A program made the position numbers and the translations under genes. Under the pieces are notes generated by a model, which searched no databases, was not told where the DNA came from, and was given only the letters and a program-made list of their open reading frames with translations. A stretch of DNA of 64,000 nt from Toxoplasma gondii ME49 (lineage: Eukaryota > Apicomplexa > Conoidasida > Eucoccidiorida > Sarcocystidae). This document shows, in pieces, positions 1 to 10,613 of this stretch (the stretch's first letter is position 1; every line of letters starts with the position of its first letter). The DNA is taken from the NCBI RefSeq assembly GCF_000006565.2, contig NC_031477.1, positions 760,669 to 824,668 of the forward strand. Direction: 5' to 3'.

Positions 1-644
1 CATCCACTTTTCCGCGACATCTCAACCATTCTGTCGGCCGTAGAAGATGACAATGATCGCGACGACAAAACAAATGCATGAAGGGAGGGGTGAGAGGTTA
101 CATCCCCCCCTCATTTTGTTGCTGTGGTCGTTGGCTTTGAGGTGCTGGGGTCTGCACGGGTACGAGTGGCTGGACGGGCACCCGGACTGGAGGCGAAGTG
201 CTGGCGGGTTGGGCGGTTGTTTTGGAAAAGGGGAGGCGGCCCCGAAGGAGGGAATACCAGTCTACGCGAACAAACGACAACTCCATATGTGATGTTTCGA
301 GGTCTGCACTGCATTCTCGGAGGAGTTCACTGTAATTTTCTTCACGGGGGATAAAAGCGTTTCCGCTGCATGGGAGACGGTGCAGAATCTGACAGGAAGA
401 ACCCAATTTAAGGCCCGACACGTTTCAGCGGTTTAACACTTGTAGACACCCGAAGCCGTCAAACATTACCCCTTACAGTGTCATATCTGCATTTCGCGTA
501 GAGTTTTTTCTGAACGTATCGCCGACGCTGTGCGATTTGGATTCTTCCGGCACCGCAACCGCCCTGTCCGGGGATCGTCCCGTTGACACTGCGTTCATCG
601 CACACTGTGTTCTTGATCCGGGGGCCAGTTTATGTCTTAACACC
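1..644. other. Gene-free flank upstream of the first SRS gene
   Basis: No reading frame here resembles a known family or shows convincing coding character. The stretch presumably holds the promoter and 5' UTR of the SRS gene that begins at 645. I see no repeat, RNA gene or known motif that I can defend. Confidence 0.5.
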
Positions 645-1799
645 ATGGTGCGTCTACCGCAAGTCGGCGCGACCTTTTCTGGAGCTTTCTTTTCGTCGCC
701 TCGTCTTCCTTTGGATTGCGTTGTGCAGCTGAGACTGTCACGTGTTTCTATAATGTGGTTGACTCTTCTACTACTCGCAAGTGCGTCAGAGCTCTACGGT
801 TCCGTTCCGTTGTTCGCCACCCAGGGAGCCCTTGCATCTTCTGCAGAATCCAAATGCGAGGAAACGGAGACTGAGACGAATTGTATCTGCGGAAAGGAAG
901 AAAGTAAAGCTAAGGAACTCCAGGCAACGCTATCTGCAGCAAAGTCGACGCTGCAGCTGCTCTGCAGAGCTGATCTAATATACGCACCAGGTCAGCTGAG
1001 CAACAAACAAGTTTGCCCAGAAAACATCTCAGACCTGACACAGTGCAGGAAATGTGACGGTGGCAGCGTCCAATACATCGATGTTACGTCGCTGCTCGCT
1101 GGCTCCACTGAAGCCATCAAATGGGAAGATTCGTTGGAAGAACAGGAAGGCGAAACGGCGAAGAGACTGAGCATTCCGCCAGCGAATCTCCCCTACAGCG
1201 ACAAAAAGTTTATTGTGGGTTGCCTTGACAAAGAGAAAACAACCACTAAATGTGCACTGACTGTGTCGCTTGAGGCGAGGCCAACTGTAACAGAAAACCA
1301 GACCGTAACATGCGCCTACGGAGCCAGCAGCAACGAGGCGCATCAAACCATCAAGCTGAGCCCATCGAAAAACAGGTTCACTCTGGTGTGCGGCAGAGAT
1401 GGAGAAGTTCTCCCGAGCGAATACGAGGACGTCTATTGTCCCAGTCAGGAGAAAGGGGATGCTGCCGCAGAATGTACTGGCAACTACACTGAGGTTATCC
1501 CGGCTTACGATAGCAAGTGGTGGGAACATGACACATACAGCAACACATTCAGTCTGCTGATTCCGGAAAGCGGCTTTCCAGCAAAGGAAACAAAACTGTT
1601 GATAGGATGCCAGAAGAAGTCTTCTCAGTTAGCTGACACAGCCAGGCAAGGTGCTGCACAGGCTTCTTCGACAGTCTGCAACGTTGACATTACGGTTGAG
1701 GGCGTACCATCATCAACGTCCTTGCCACAGCGCGTTGTTGGTCTGTTGTCCTGGGTGATGGGCTTCGGGACAATGTTGAGTGCATTTGGATTTGCGTGA
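645..1799 (+). CDS. SRS (SAG1-related) GPI-anchored surface antigen, copy A
   Basis: Single-exon gene for a predicted 384-residue surface protein. The start is the first in-frame ATG and has strong context (CACCATGG); a second in-frame ATG at 753 lies directly before the hydrophobic run WLTLLLLASA and is a possible alternative. After the signal sequence come two SRS domains: a first with about eight cysteines and the segment IPPANLPY, and a second opening at VTCAYG with six cysteines, containing FTLVCGRDGEVLP, GNYTEVIPAY and a final TVCNVDITVEG. The last ~25 residues are hydrophobic, as expected for a GPI-attachment signal. SRS proteins coat the parasite surface and act in host-cell attachment and immune recognition (family knowledge). 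It resembles copies B and C downstream but lacks their shared 5' leader, so it is the more diverged member. The family call is secure; the exact SRS number is not assigned. Confidence 0.93.
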   Translation: MVRLPQVGATFSGAFFSSPRLPLDCVVQLRLSRVSIMWLTLLLLASASELYGSVPLFATQGALASSAESKCEETETETNCICGKEESKAKELQATLSAAKSTLQLLCRADLIYAPGQLSNKQVCPENISDLTQCRKCDGGSVQYIDVTSLLAGSTEAIKWEDSLEEQEGETAKRLSIPPANLPYSDKKFIVGCLDKEKTTTKCALTVSLEARPTVTENQTVTCAYGASSNEAHQTIKLSPSKNRFTLVCGRDGEVLPSEYEDVYCPSQEKGDAAAECTGNYTEVIPAYDSKWWEHDTYSNTFSLLIPESGFPAKETKLLIGCQKKSSQLADTARQGAAQASSTVCNVDITVEGVPSSTSLPQRVVGLLSWVMGFGTMLSAFGFA

Positions 1800-4646
1800 T
1801 GTGCGCCGAGTTAGGTGACTGGTAGTCTTATGTTGTGTAACGGCGTTGCCCTTGTGCGTAACACTAGAGTTGTAACAGGTCGAGTACGCGCTTGCGTTGT
1901 TAATCGAATGTCAGCCCCTAATGCGGGAATCTTTGTGATGTAAACGTTTTCCCTCATTAACTTTGGTCTTTTTAATTTTGGAACGGGGTTTGATCCGTCG
2001 CAGTGTGCCTCATTTTGGGGGGGCCGACGTGTTTTTTCCGAATAAAGCAGCAGTTGCTGCTTCTTCTTCGTATTTTCGTCGTGTTCCCGCTCCTGCTTAT
2101 CTGTGAAGTATGCCAAACCGTCCGCAACGCTTGGATTTGTATTGTTTGTGCAAACACCTGTTTAGCACCGAGTGTAAAGTGAGACTTTTCGGTTCGGGAG
2201 CAGCCGAGTCGTGGCTGGTTTTTTTTACTGGGGGACTCATCTGCAAGTAGCGATCCATGCGGGAGAGCGATCTCTCCTGTGATTCGCATCCACAGAAAGC
2301 AGGACGTTTCTTGTCTCTTTATATTACGTTTTGAGGTGAACCGTCGTGCATCACCAGGTTAAAGAATGATCCAAATAGCGCTAGTCCCTACATGTCACTG
2401 TCGGTGATTTCACGAACGCCACTTTTGACAGCAGCGAAGAAACTCACCTCCTGTTCATCGAACCGCTTGTGTATCGTCTCAGGTCCATCTTCGGGGGGAT
2501 CGTTTGGTGTGTAGAAGCGGAAAATCACACACACGCATGTGTCACTGCAATGTTATTCAACACAAAACATACCGCCGCAGGGAATCACCTCGCTACATTG
2601 GATGAGTGGAAACGTGCCCCTTCTTTTGCTGACTGCAGCTGATCTAAGATATTAAAATACTGGAGAAGGTGTCTGTGTGGTCTCAATGTTCCCCTGCGCA
2701 CGGCCAATGCCAGGCGCCGAAAAGCAGGAACGTAGTCGTAAAGGTATTGTAGGCAATATAGATTGATGGAGGGGAACCTCCACAGGCTTGCGAGTTTCAG
2801 GGAGGGGAAGTCGCCGACCTTCAGTGTATGTTTCTTTCCCCGTTGTTAACTTCATGATCTGCTGCTCCCGCACAAAGGGGTGTAGGATGGAGAACTTCGT
2901 GCGCTCCATCAGAAGACAACTTCTAATCTGGTGTCGGATACTGGATTGCGAAAGTGAAGTCGCAGCAGCTTATTCATGAAGCACTGTGCTAACACATTTG
3001 TGCCACAGTGTGACTGTTCGGAGTCACACACTTATACGAGTGCAGGTATGTCATCTAACGAACGACCCTCAGGCACAATATTTTCTGGTGGAGGCGTCGC
3101 GTTCAGGTGCACGGTGGAACATCGAATTTGGTGACGGGCAGAGGGCAAATTGTTTGCGTTGTTGAGAGATCTTTTGTACCTTTCTGTGGGAGGAGGGGCC
3201 TTGTGTATGCTCACGCCCTTTTCCGAGTGCCATCATCCCTCTCGATTCTTTCGTGCTTCTTGAGCGTGGTGAACTCAGCTGGAAATTGACTGGCTTTGGC
3301 TCCTCACATAGCAACCCCGATACCGCCGGACCAATGTGAACCCACGTCTACAGATGAGAAATGAGAAGCGAAGAAAAAATACACTGATCCAGTCAGTCCT
3401 CTGGATCCCTTGTCCTCTTGTGTCCCTGACCCATGCCGAGCTGTGACCGAAAGCCAAAGTATCCGTGTCGACTTTCGAAGCAACCACCAGAAATCTAGTG
3501 GACCTCTCGTCATTACGTCCTTTGAAAGACCCTTTGCGGTCCTCTGTAGTCTAGACCGCTATTGTGAGCAGCGACAGGAGTTCAGAGAAAATGCTTGCTT
3601 GTTTTTTGCGGAATACTGCCTCCCTAACGAGCACGGAGTAGTGCCGCTGCTATGGGCAGTGGGTTGAATGAGGGATCCGTCCACGGCTGCTTATTGCTTT
3701 CTCTTGTGCACGCTCGACATACGTAACAAGTAGCTACACCGTGAGCCGTTGTTTGTTCAATCAAAAATATCTCATGGTACACGCAGGCGAGAATCAGTTT
3801 CTCTCGAACACCACATACTTTCCCTGGACCGGCGTCTTCACATGCCCATGTCCTTTCTTCGAATAACGGTGGACTTGAGCGAGGTCCTCACGAGTTTAGG
3901 CGGTCCACCAGTTTCTGAAAATAGCCAAAGAGCTGTGCGTATCCTACAAGCGAAGCGACTTTCCCCTCCTTTATTCCGTTTCTTGACAGCTGCCACTGTC
4001 AAGGTGCATCGCCGGTGTCTTGTCAAGGGGACCCGACCTGGTGGGTAACCGCTTTGCCTCAGTCCACCCGGCTCTGCCGAGGTCATCCGAGACATCGTTT
4101 CTCGAATCAGTTTAGAAAAGTGATGACGAATGCCAGGACAACACACAGTTGAGGTGGCACCGTAGTGTCCCACTTTTCTGTCTTATCAACTGCGCCAAGC
4201 CGCGAGAGAACACCCCCCAGGATGCGTGGTTGTCTTGGAGGGACAAGACAGCCCCGGCACGGAAAGAGTGGAGAGCTGTGCCACACACACTCGCGTTCCT
4301 GGAGAGATTGTTTTAGAATCCTTGCTTACTCTTTTTTTGGATGTACATGTTCCCTCTCAGCAGCAAAAGCAGAAGCCGGGATACTCACTGTGAGGAGGAC
4401 GTGATGCCCAAGGTGTGTTGGCTTGACTCTTCCTCTTCCGATTTCCTTCCAGAACCAGCCCTCACAAGCGAGCACTTTGTGGGTGCAGCCACACGTACAA
4501 TTCACGTATACGCTACCGCTTGATTCGTGGGCACTCTTGCACTGTGTTGCCATCCAACAACAAACCAGCAGGTAGCACCAAAGCAAGCACCAATTTCAAC
4601 TCGTTGCATCCTTGCTCAGTGAACCAACAACCCCTTTTGTCAAACC
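1800..4646. other. Intergenic DNA between SRS copies A and B
   Basis: This 2.8 kb stretch should hold the 3' UTR of copy A and the promoter and 5' UTR of copy B. Only short unrelated reading frames are present. No tRNA, repeat array or pseudogene of the SRS family was seen. Confidence 0.5.
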
Positions 4647-5819
4647 ATGGCGTCTGTGAGTCTGGGGAGCCCAGCGGCCACCAAGGCCGCAGCCTCGGCA
4701 TCGCGGCCACCTGTGATGGGCGGAGTGCCAGTGAAACTTCACCTTGCGTCCCGATTAGGATTGGTCTCATTGCTGCTAGTCGCGACCACGGCAGGGCTAT
4801 TGGGTTATCAACCCTCTTTTGTGACCCGGGCTGTCGCTGACGAGCCAGCAAAGAATTCAGCATGCGTAATAGAAGCGAACGGCGGCCAGACAACGTGTAC
4901 GTGTGTTTCGACGGAAGAAGGAAAGCCGAAGGATCTTGCAGCAACACTGTCAGCAACTGCATCCGTTCTGCAGCTGGTTTGCGAATCAACATTAACATTC
5001 GCACCAGATGAAGCAGACAAGCAAGTGTGTCCAGCAGAGACGACGAACCTCCAGACCTGTGTCAGTAATGGTGACAGTAAGACATCCATCGATGTCACGA
5101 GCCTACTCACTGGCAACACAGAGGGCATAAAGTGGGAAACAGTTACTCGCGAGGCCCAAGGCACGACGAAGAAACTGAGCATTCCGCCGGCAAATCTCCC
5201 CTACACCGACCAAAGATTCGCTGTGGGTTGCCTAGACAGTGGCAAAACCACTACCAAATGCAAACTGACTGTGACCATTGAGGCAAGAGCAAGCGTGACA
5301 CAAGACCAGATCGTCACATGTGCCTACGGAAAGACTAGCAATCAGAAACATCAAAGCATCAAGCTGAGCCCGTCGCAAAACAAGTTCACTCTGGTCTGTG
5401 GAAAGGATGGAGAAGTTCTCCCGACGAAATACCAGAGCACGTTCTGTGTCCGTAAGGACGGAGTAGATGCCAGGGCTGAGTGCAGCGGCAACTACACAGA
5501 TGTTATCCCAGCTTACGAGACCCAGTGGTGGAAGCACGACGCAGCCCAGCACACATTCACTTTGGAGATTCCAGAGGGCGGTTTCCCTGAGAAAGAAACA
5601 CAGATCATGGTTGGTTGCCAAAAGTCAAAGAAGGATGCTACTGGCACAGATAACGAGGTCAGAGAAGAAGCGTCATCCGAATCGCCGACAGTCTGCAGCG
5701 TTGATGTGACGATTGAGGCTGTCGCGTCGTCTGCGTCTTTGTCTGGAGGCGTGGCTGGGGTGTTCTCTTGGTTTTGTTCGGTCGGGGCTTTTTTGACAGT
5801 GTCATGTTTGATGATGTGA
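4647..5819 (+). CDS. SRS (SAG1-related) GPI-anchored surface antigen, copy B
   Basis: Single-exon gene for a 390-residue surface protein. The start ATG at 4647 sits in a CAAACCATGG context. The N-terminus is long and Ala/Ser-rich, followed by a hydrophobic core (LGLVSLLLVATTAGLLG, about residues 37-53) that should be the signal peptide. The mature part opens near ADEPAKNSAC and has two SRS domains: the first contains IDVTSLLTGN, IPPANLPYTD and VGCLDSG; the second opens at VTCAYGKTSN and contains FTLVCGKDGEVLP, GNYTDVIPAY and TVCSVDVTIEA. A hydrophobic C-terminus (about 25 residues) fits GPI addition. Its 5' UTR, signal region and first mature residues are almost identical to copy C, while the rest is clearly diverged, which suggests recent duplication or gene conversion of the 5' end. 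The family call is secure; its ligand and stage of expression cannot be read from sequence. Confidence 0.95.
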   Translation: MASVSLGSPAATKAAASASRPPVMGGVPVKLHLASRLGLVSLLLVATTAGLLGYQPSFVTRAVADEPAKNSACVIEANGGQTTCTCVSTEEGKPKDLAATLSATASVLQLVCESTLTFAPDEADKQVCPAETTNLQTCVSNGDSKTSIDVTSLLTGNTEGIKWETVTREAQGTTKKLSIPPANLPYTDQRFAVGCLDSGKTTTKCKLTVTIEARASVTQDQIVTCAYGKTSNQKHQSIKLSPSQNKFTLVCGKDGEVLPTKYQSTFCVRKDGVDARAECSGNYTDVIPAYETQWWKHDAAQHTFTLEIPEGGFPEKETQIMVGCQKSKKDATGTDNEVREEASSESPTVCSVDVTIEAVASSASLSGGVAGVFSWFCSVGAFLTVSCLMM

Positions 5820-7160
5820 GCCGAGTCGGCGAGTGCGTGGAAATGTCCTTCATGAACGGGTGCATTGGATCGCGACGCAATGTGTTCAATAATGCTCACA
5901 GTTGGCGATGTGCCTTTCTCTTTTCTTTCTGTACTAAATATTGCATAGTTCGTCTCGACTCTAACTAAGAGCACAATTTGAACCTGCGGCTCTTTTCTGG
6001 CCCCGTGCCACCAGTGATGAGTCGACACACGTCTCGGAAATATTCACGAACACACGAATCACGCTTCAGACAATTGCCTTACAGTAAACCAGAAGGAAGT
6101 TGAGGAGCTCTGTCTACTTCAGAATGCTAATATGCGGCACGAAATGGAGAACCTCTGGACACGGCGAAAAAATGAATTTCGGGGAGAAGAGGACCCAAGG
6201 ATGTTGACTCGTACTCCATTACGCCATTCGGATTTGCCGCTTGATGCTTTGTCGTAGTAATTTCTCGTGCTACACTAAGGCGATGTACCTTTCTTGTACC
6301 CGGGAGACATTCTCGCCGTATTTGGCTGTCAACGCATTGGCTTGTGCTGGTGTGCTCGCCTGTCCCCGGGCATATTCCAGGTGAAGTTGGACACACACGA
6401 GAGTCCCGGGATTTTTTGCGTGCGCGTATTAGGACAAAGGTAACTTAAATTGTTGCCTGCGCCAAACAAAAAAGGAACAGCGTCTTACTTTCCTCTGCTC
6501 CATCTCCTAGGTACCACCGTTGCTAAGCTGCGGCAAAGCCATCGTGGACAAAAGGAGCGTGCTGGATTGTAGAGTTGCAAAGCTGGCGGTTGCCCTGATG
6601 TGACAGCGCAGTTGAGATATCTGTTCGCGAACGATTTCAGGGAGTTACCGGGATGTGCCGAGGCCCAGCAGCTTTGTGCGATGTAAGGTGACACACATGC
6701 ATTCCAATTTCCTGTCTCATTGAGTGCCGCGGTCGCACTGTTGTGCCCTGCTGGGTGCACCGAGTTGCCTCAGCGCGGCAATCCGTCACCAGAACAGAGC
6801 CGTGCCCGACGCTGAAGAGATAATTTAGAGTTTGTAGTGAAAATCTTGTTTCTTCTTTGGCCAATTTCATTATATCCATATCCCAGAAAAGGTGAAGGAC
6901 TAGAGACCGGCTGTGGGGAAGACGCGACTGCCAGTTGTCCGTATTTGTTTTTCAACCTGCAGCAGAACCTGGCCCCAAAAAAACGGAGCCTTTGGACGCT
7001 GTCATCAGCGTTTGTCCAATGCACACAGTCTCCTACAGTGCTTACGGTGTTGCAATTTACTCTGCTCCAACATTATAATACCGAATACAACTGTAACAAG
7101 CCTATATTGAAACACACTGGGTGCTGCTTCAGTAAACCAACAACCCCTTTTTGTCAAACG
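5820..7160. other. Intergenic DNA between SRS copies B and C
   Basis: A 1.3 kb spacer that must contain the 3' UTR of copy B and the promoter and 5' UTR of copy C. The final ~27 bases before the ATG at 7161 (from about 7134) match the leader of copy B. An open frame runs into copy C from 6837, but it begins at a non-ATG codon and lacks SRS features before 7161, so I treat it as leader. Confidence 0.55.
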
Positions 7161-8330
7161 ATGGCGCCTGTGAGTCTGGCGAGCGCGGCGGCCGTCAAGG
7201 TCGCTGCCTCAGCATCGCGGCTACCTGTGATGCGCGTAGTGCCAGTGAAACTTCACCTTGCGTCTCGATTGGGATTGCTCTCATTGCTGCTGGTCGCGAC
7301 CATGGCAGGGCCATTGGGTTATCAACACTCTTTTGTGACCCGGGCTGTCGCTGACGAGCCAGCAAAGAATTCAGCATGCGTAATAGAAGCGAACGGCGGC
7401 CAGACAACCTGCATGTGTCTTTCAACGCAAAGAACAGTGGAGCCCCTTGAAGCAACGCTGTCGACAACGAAGTCTTCCCTGCAGTTGGTATGCCAGTCAA
7501 GCTTAAAATTCATCCCCCAAGCACCAGACAACAACAAGCACGTATGTCCAGCAGACGTGGCTGTGCTGAAGCAATGCACTGGGAGTGGCGACGGCAACAC
7601 ATCTATCGATGTCACAACTTTGCTCGGAGGCGCCACGCAGGAAATAGAGTGGCAGAACGTTGAAGACGTGAAAGGCAGCACAACGAAGAAATTAATCATT
7701 CCACCAGCGAACCTCCCTTACGCCGAGCAGAGTTTCATTGTGGGCTGCGTTGATGCCGAGGGCGAACCCAAATGCAAGTTGACAGTAACTCTTGAGGCAA
7801 GGGCAAGCGTGACAGAAGACCAGACTGTCACTTGTGCCTACGGGAAGACCAGCAATCCAAAACACCAAAGCATCAAGCTCAGCCAGTCGCGAAACAGGTT
7901 CACTCTTGTATGCGGAAAGGATGGAGAAGTTCTCCCGAAAGAGTACCGGAGCAAGTTCTGTAAATTTGGCAAGGAACAAGATGCGTCCACCGCCGACTGC
8001 ACTGGCAACTACACCGAAATCCTCCCAGTTTACGAAACGAAGTGGTGGGATTACGACCCAAGAAGCACCACTTACAGTTTGGTGATTCCAGAGGGCGGTT
8101 TTCCTGAGGAGAAAACAGAGATTATGGTTGGTTGCCAGAAGAGAGAGAGTGCTGAATCATCCGCCAAAGTCAAGGAAGAAGCTTCAGCTGATTCGCCGAC
8201 TGTGTGTAGCGTTGACGTGACAATTGAGGGGGTCCCGTCGTCTGCGTCGTTTTTTCCTCGAGGCGTCGTGGATACCTTTTCCTGGGTTGTTGGCTTCGGC
8301 GCGATGTTGACTGCGTTTGATGTTTGGTGA
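7161..8330 (+). CDS. SRS (SAG1-related) GPI-anchored surface antigen, copy C
   Basis: Single-exon gene for a 389-residue surface protein. I chose ATG 7161 because it aligns exactly with the start of copy B, including the leader just upstream; the frame is open for 108 more codons upstream, but that part has no SRS or signal features. The order is: Ala-rich N-terminus, hydrophobic signal core (LGLLSLLLVATMAGPLG), a mature start at ADEPAKNSAC, SRS domain 1 (with IDVTTLLGG and IPPANLPYAEQ), SRS domain 2 (VTCAYGKTSN, FTLVCGKDGEVLP, GNYTEILPVY, TVCSVDVTIEG) and a hydrophobic tail for GPI attachment. The first ~80 residues are nearly those of copy B; divergence then rises abruptly within domain 1 and falls again in domain 2. 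Role: surface coat adhesin/antigen by family. The specific member is not assigned. Confidence 0.95.
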   Translation: MAPVSLASAAAVKVAASASRLPVMRVVPVKLHLASRLGLLSLLLVATMAGPLGYQHSFVTRAVADEPAKNSACVIEANGGQTTCMCLSTQRTVEPLEATLSTTKSSLQLVCQSSLKFIPQAPDNNKHVCPADVAVLKQCTGSGDGNTSIDVTTLLGGATQEIEWQNVEDVKGSTTKKLIIPPANLPYAEQSFIVGCVDAEGEPKCKLTVTLEARASVTEDQTVTCAYGKTSNPKHQSIKLSQSRNRFTLVCGKDGEVLPKEYRSKFCKFGKEQDASTADCTGNYTEILPVYETKWWDYDPRSTTYSLVIPEGGFPEEKTEIMVGCQKRESAESSAKVKEEASADSPTVCSVDVTIEGVPSSASFFPRGVVDTFSWVVGFGAMLTAFDVW

Positions 8331-9949
8331 TGTTGTTGGACTTCCGTGGTGGAAAAAAATGTTCTAGGTAAAGGAAGATGACTGGAGTGTGGAGCGTCGA
8401 GTGCGACTGAAAGAAGCATCGCGATTCGCGAAGGCTGCTGCACAGTCAGGAAAGCCGCGAAACTCCACCTAAATGTGTGAGTCGTTTGATGACGCTCAAC
8501 AGTCTTCACCTTTACAGGTTACGAAATCATGCCCGATTCTCTGTTGTAGTGACAATCTGAACTGCGTCTAACAGGCACGACATTCTCCGGCATGCTGGTC
8601 TCGGCCGAGTGCCGCATGCAGAAAAGTGCATTCCGTCAGCGAGGCCACAGAGCGTCTCCCAAACGTAGATGACATCTATTTCATGAGACCAGATTCTCAC
8701 CCTCTGTGAGTCATTGGGCCTGTTGTGTTGTAGCAGGGAGACGGGAAGCCAGGCTCCGTAACCCGTGTGCTTTCTACACTCGTTTTTGCTCACAATGAAG
8801 GTGGTGTGTGGTCCTTTACAAGATCATTCGTTAATGCGCCTCACATCCTCTGCCCGCTAAAGAGAAAACGATGGTGGGTTACACAGACGATCTAGTTGAC
8901 GGCTGCAACTTGAGAGTCTTTCAGTACACACAGTCTGCTCCGTCAAACAACGAACGAGTCGACCGTCGCGACCTTTTCTGAAACGCGGTTCCCCGCCTGG
9001 TGATTAGGACTTCTTCCATCTGTTCCCCTCTATGTTGCCGTCGGAAGTTTCGCTCGATGAACACACTTGCGAACAGGAAGTTCGACCGAAAGAGTCAGAA
9101 GACAAGCCGTGACGGCCGAGAGCAAGCGACACGGGGTCCCAAGGGCAGCTGACTCTCGATGGCTGAATGTCGCACGGAAGTCCGGTGTTTTTTCGACAAG
9201 CCAGAGAACTCGTGGTCCCCGCCATCGACTGTGCGTCTGTTCAACCTTGAAAAGAATCTCTGCAGCTGCGTTCGCCTTTCCTCACATGTCGCACTTATAT
9301 GCGCTACGTAAAACGAAAGCAGCGGACCTTCATTCACCGCCGACGAAAAGCTGAGGCTCACACCCGCAACTCCCCAGTGGCTGGAAAGTGAAAGTTCTGC
9401 GTTTCTGAACCTTTGAGCGACACAGGCGAAAGAACGACAGGCGATTCTCGCAATACAAGAACGAACGCGCTGCGTCTCTCTGGCGATCCAATCTCTGCTC
9501 CGAAATCCTTAACCATGCGTCTTTTCCCCAGTACTTGCGTCCTTCGTCGTCCGTGCAGGACTGTCGGGGATAAACCCACACTTCTTCCACTCTCTGAAGC
9601 TGCAGAGGACGCAAAACAAACCCATGGCGACTCACACTGTGGAGAGTGATGATTCGACATCGTCTCGAGCGACGTGAGAGCAGGGACGAGAAAAAACACG
9701 AAGGAAGCCTTGCTTTCAACTTCGCGAAATTCACCCGGAGCTCCTGGAGACGAGAACGCGAAAAACCATGTTGCGAATGAATGTCTTCATGAGCCCAGAA
9801 AACACAGTGAAAGACGAACACAAGACCTGCGTTGTTAGTCTAGCGCTATACACGTTGCGCACAGAGGGGAAGCTCGTATTCATCGACCCAGTGACTTAAA
9901 CGAAGTTCGCCAGTCCGAACCGACCGATTCAAATTCGCGGCGTCTTGTC
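8331..9949. other. Intergenic DNA between SRS copy C and a small membrane-protein gene
   Basis: The 3' UTRs of two convergent genes should lie here. There are overlapping short frames on both strands, but none has a recognisable domain or a splice-consistent extension. Confidence 0.5.
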
Positions 9950-10613
9950 TTACGTTGTGACGCCGAGTTCGCGTATCAGTCGTTCTTCAGCAGGGTCTTT
10001 GACAAGCTGCGCTGCGTCTTCTGAAAGAGGCGCCTCTCGGCTTTTCTCCTTCGACAAAAGGAAAGGACAGCGCCCATCCGCGTACCATATGTACCCCAAG
10101 TAGGTCACAGAGGCGTACGTGATCCAAGACTGGACTTTCTGAAGAAACAATAAGAAAAACAAAGACCAAGAAGATGCGGTGGTGCAAGGAGCAAGAGGAA
10201 ACAGAAAAGAATTTCGCGGAGCAGCCGTTCACCAAGAGGAAGAAGTCCATGTCGCAGGAGACTCGGCGAAGAACGGCAATTAGGCACGGGAGAAGATTAG
10301 CCGAAGCTCGAAAAGGAGAAACACAAGAGGGACATCAGAGAGACAGGGGGGCAAGAAAGAAGGGGGGAGGTTTGAGCAGAAGAGACAAAGAAAAGAGAGA
10401 ACGACACGAAGAAGACAAAAACGGCAACGAAGGCGAAAGTGAAAAGGAAGCGCTGACAGCAATCGTGAACGGAGAAGAGCGACAGGTGGAAGGGGAAGAA
10501 GGAGAGAAGAGCGGCAATAACACCTGAGAGTTTAAGGTCTCAAATCTCACAGTTAATCCAGTTGGCCGGATGATGAAAATGTCGCTGAGAATTTGACCGA
10601 GTCGTCTTGCCAT
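9950..10613 (-). CDS. Small predicted membrane protein, 92 aa, function unknown
   Basis: Two-exon model on the minus strand: exon 1 10613-10524 (30 codons) and exon 2 10138-9950 (62 codons plus TAA). Both splice sites fit (CTCAG/GTGTTA donor and TTCTTCAG/AAAG acceptor) and the junction is phase 0. The protein starts MARRLGQILSDIF, is basic and amphipathic at the N-terminus, and has one candidate membrane segment in the second exon (about residues 34-48, SWITYASVTYLGYIWYA), followed by a charged tail ending in RELGVTT. I do not recognise the family. A basic N-terminus, one TM and small size would suit a mitochondrial inner-membrane subunit, but that is inference only. It has no obvious partner among its neighbours. 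Confidence rests on the clean splice and phase fit and on non-repetitive composition. Confidence 0.6.

Noticed and set aside
6837..7160. In-frame extension upstream of SRS copy C
   Set aside because: It starts at a non-ATG codon, and the ATG at 7161 aligns with the start of copy B and is preceded by a shared leader.
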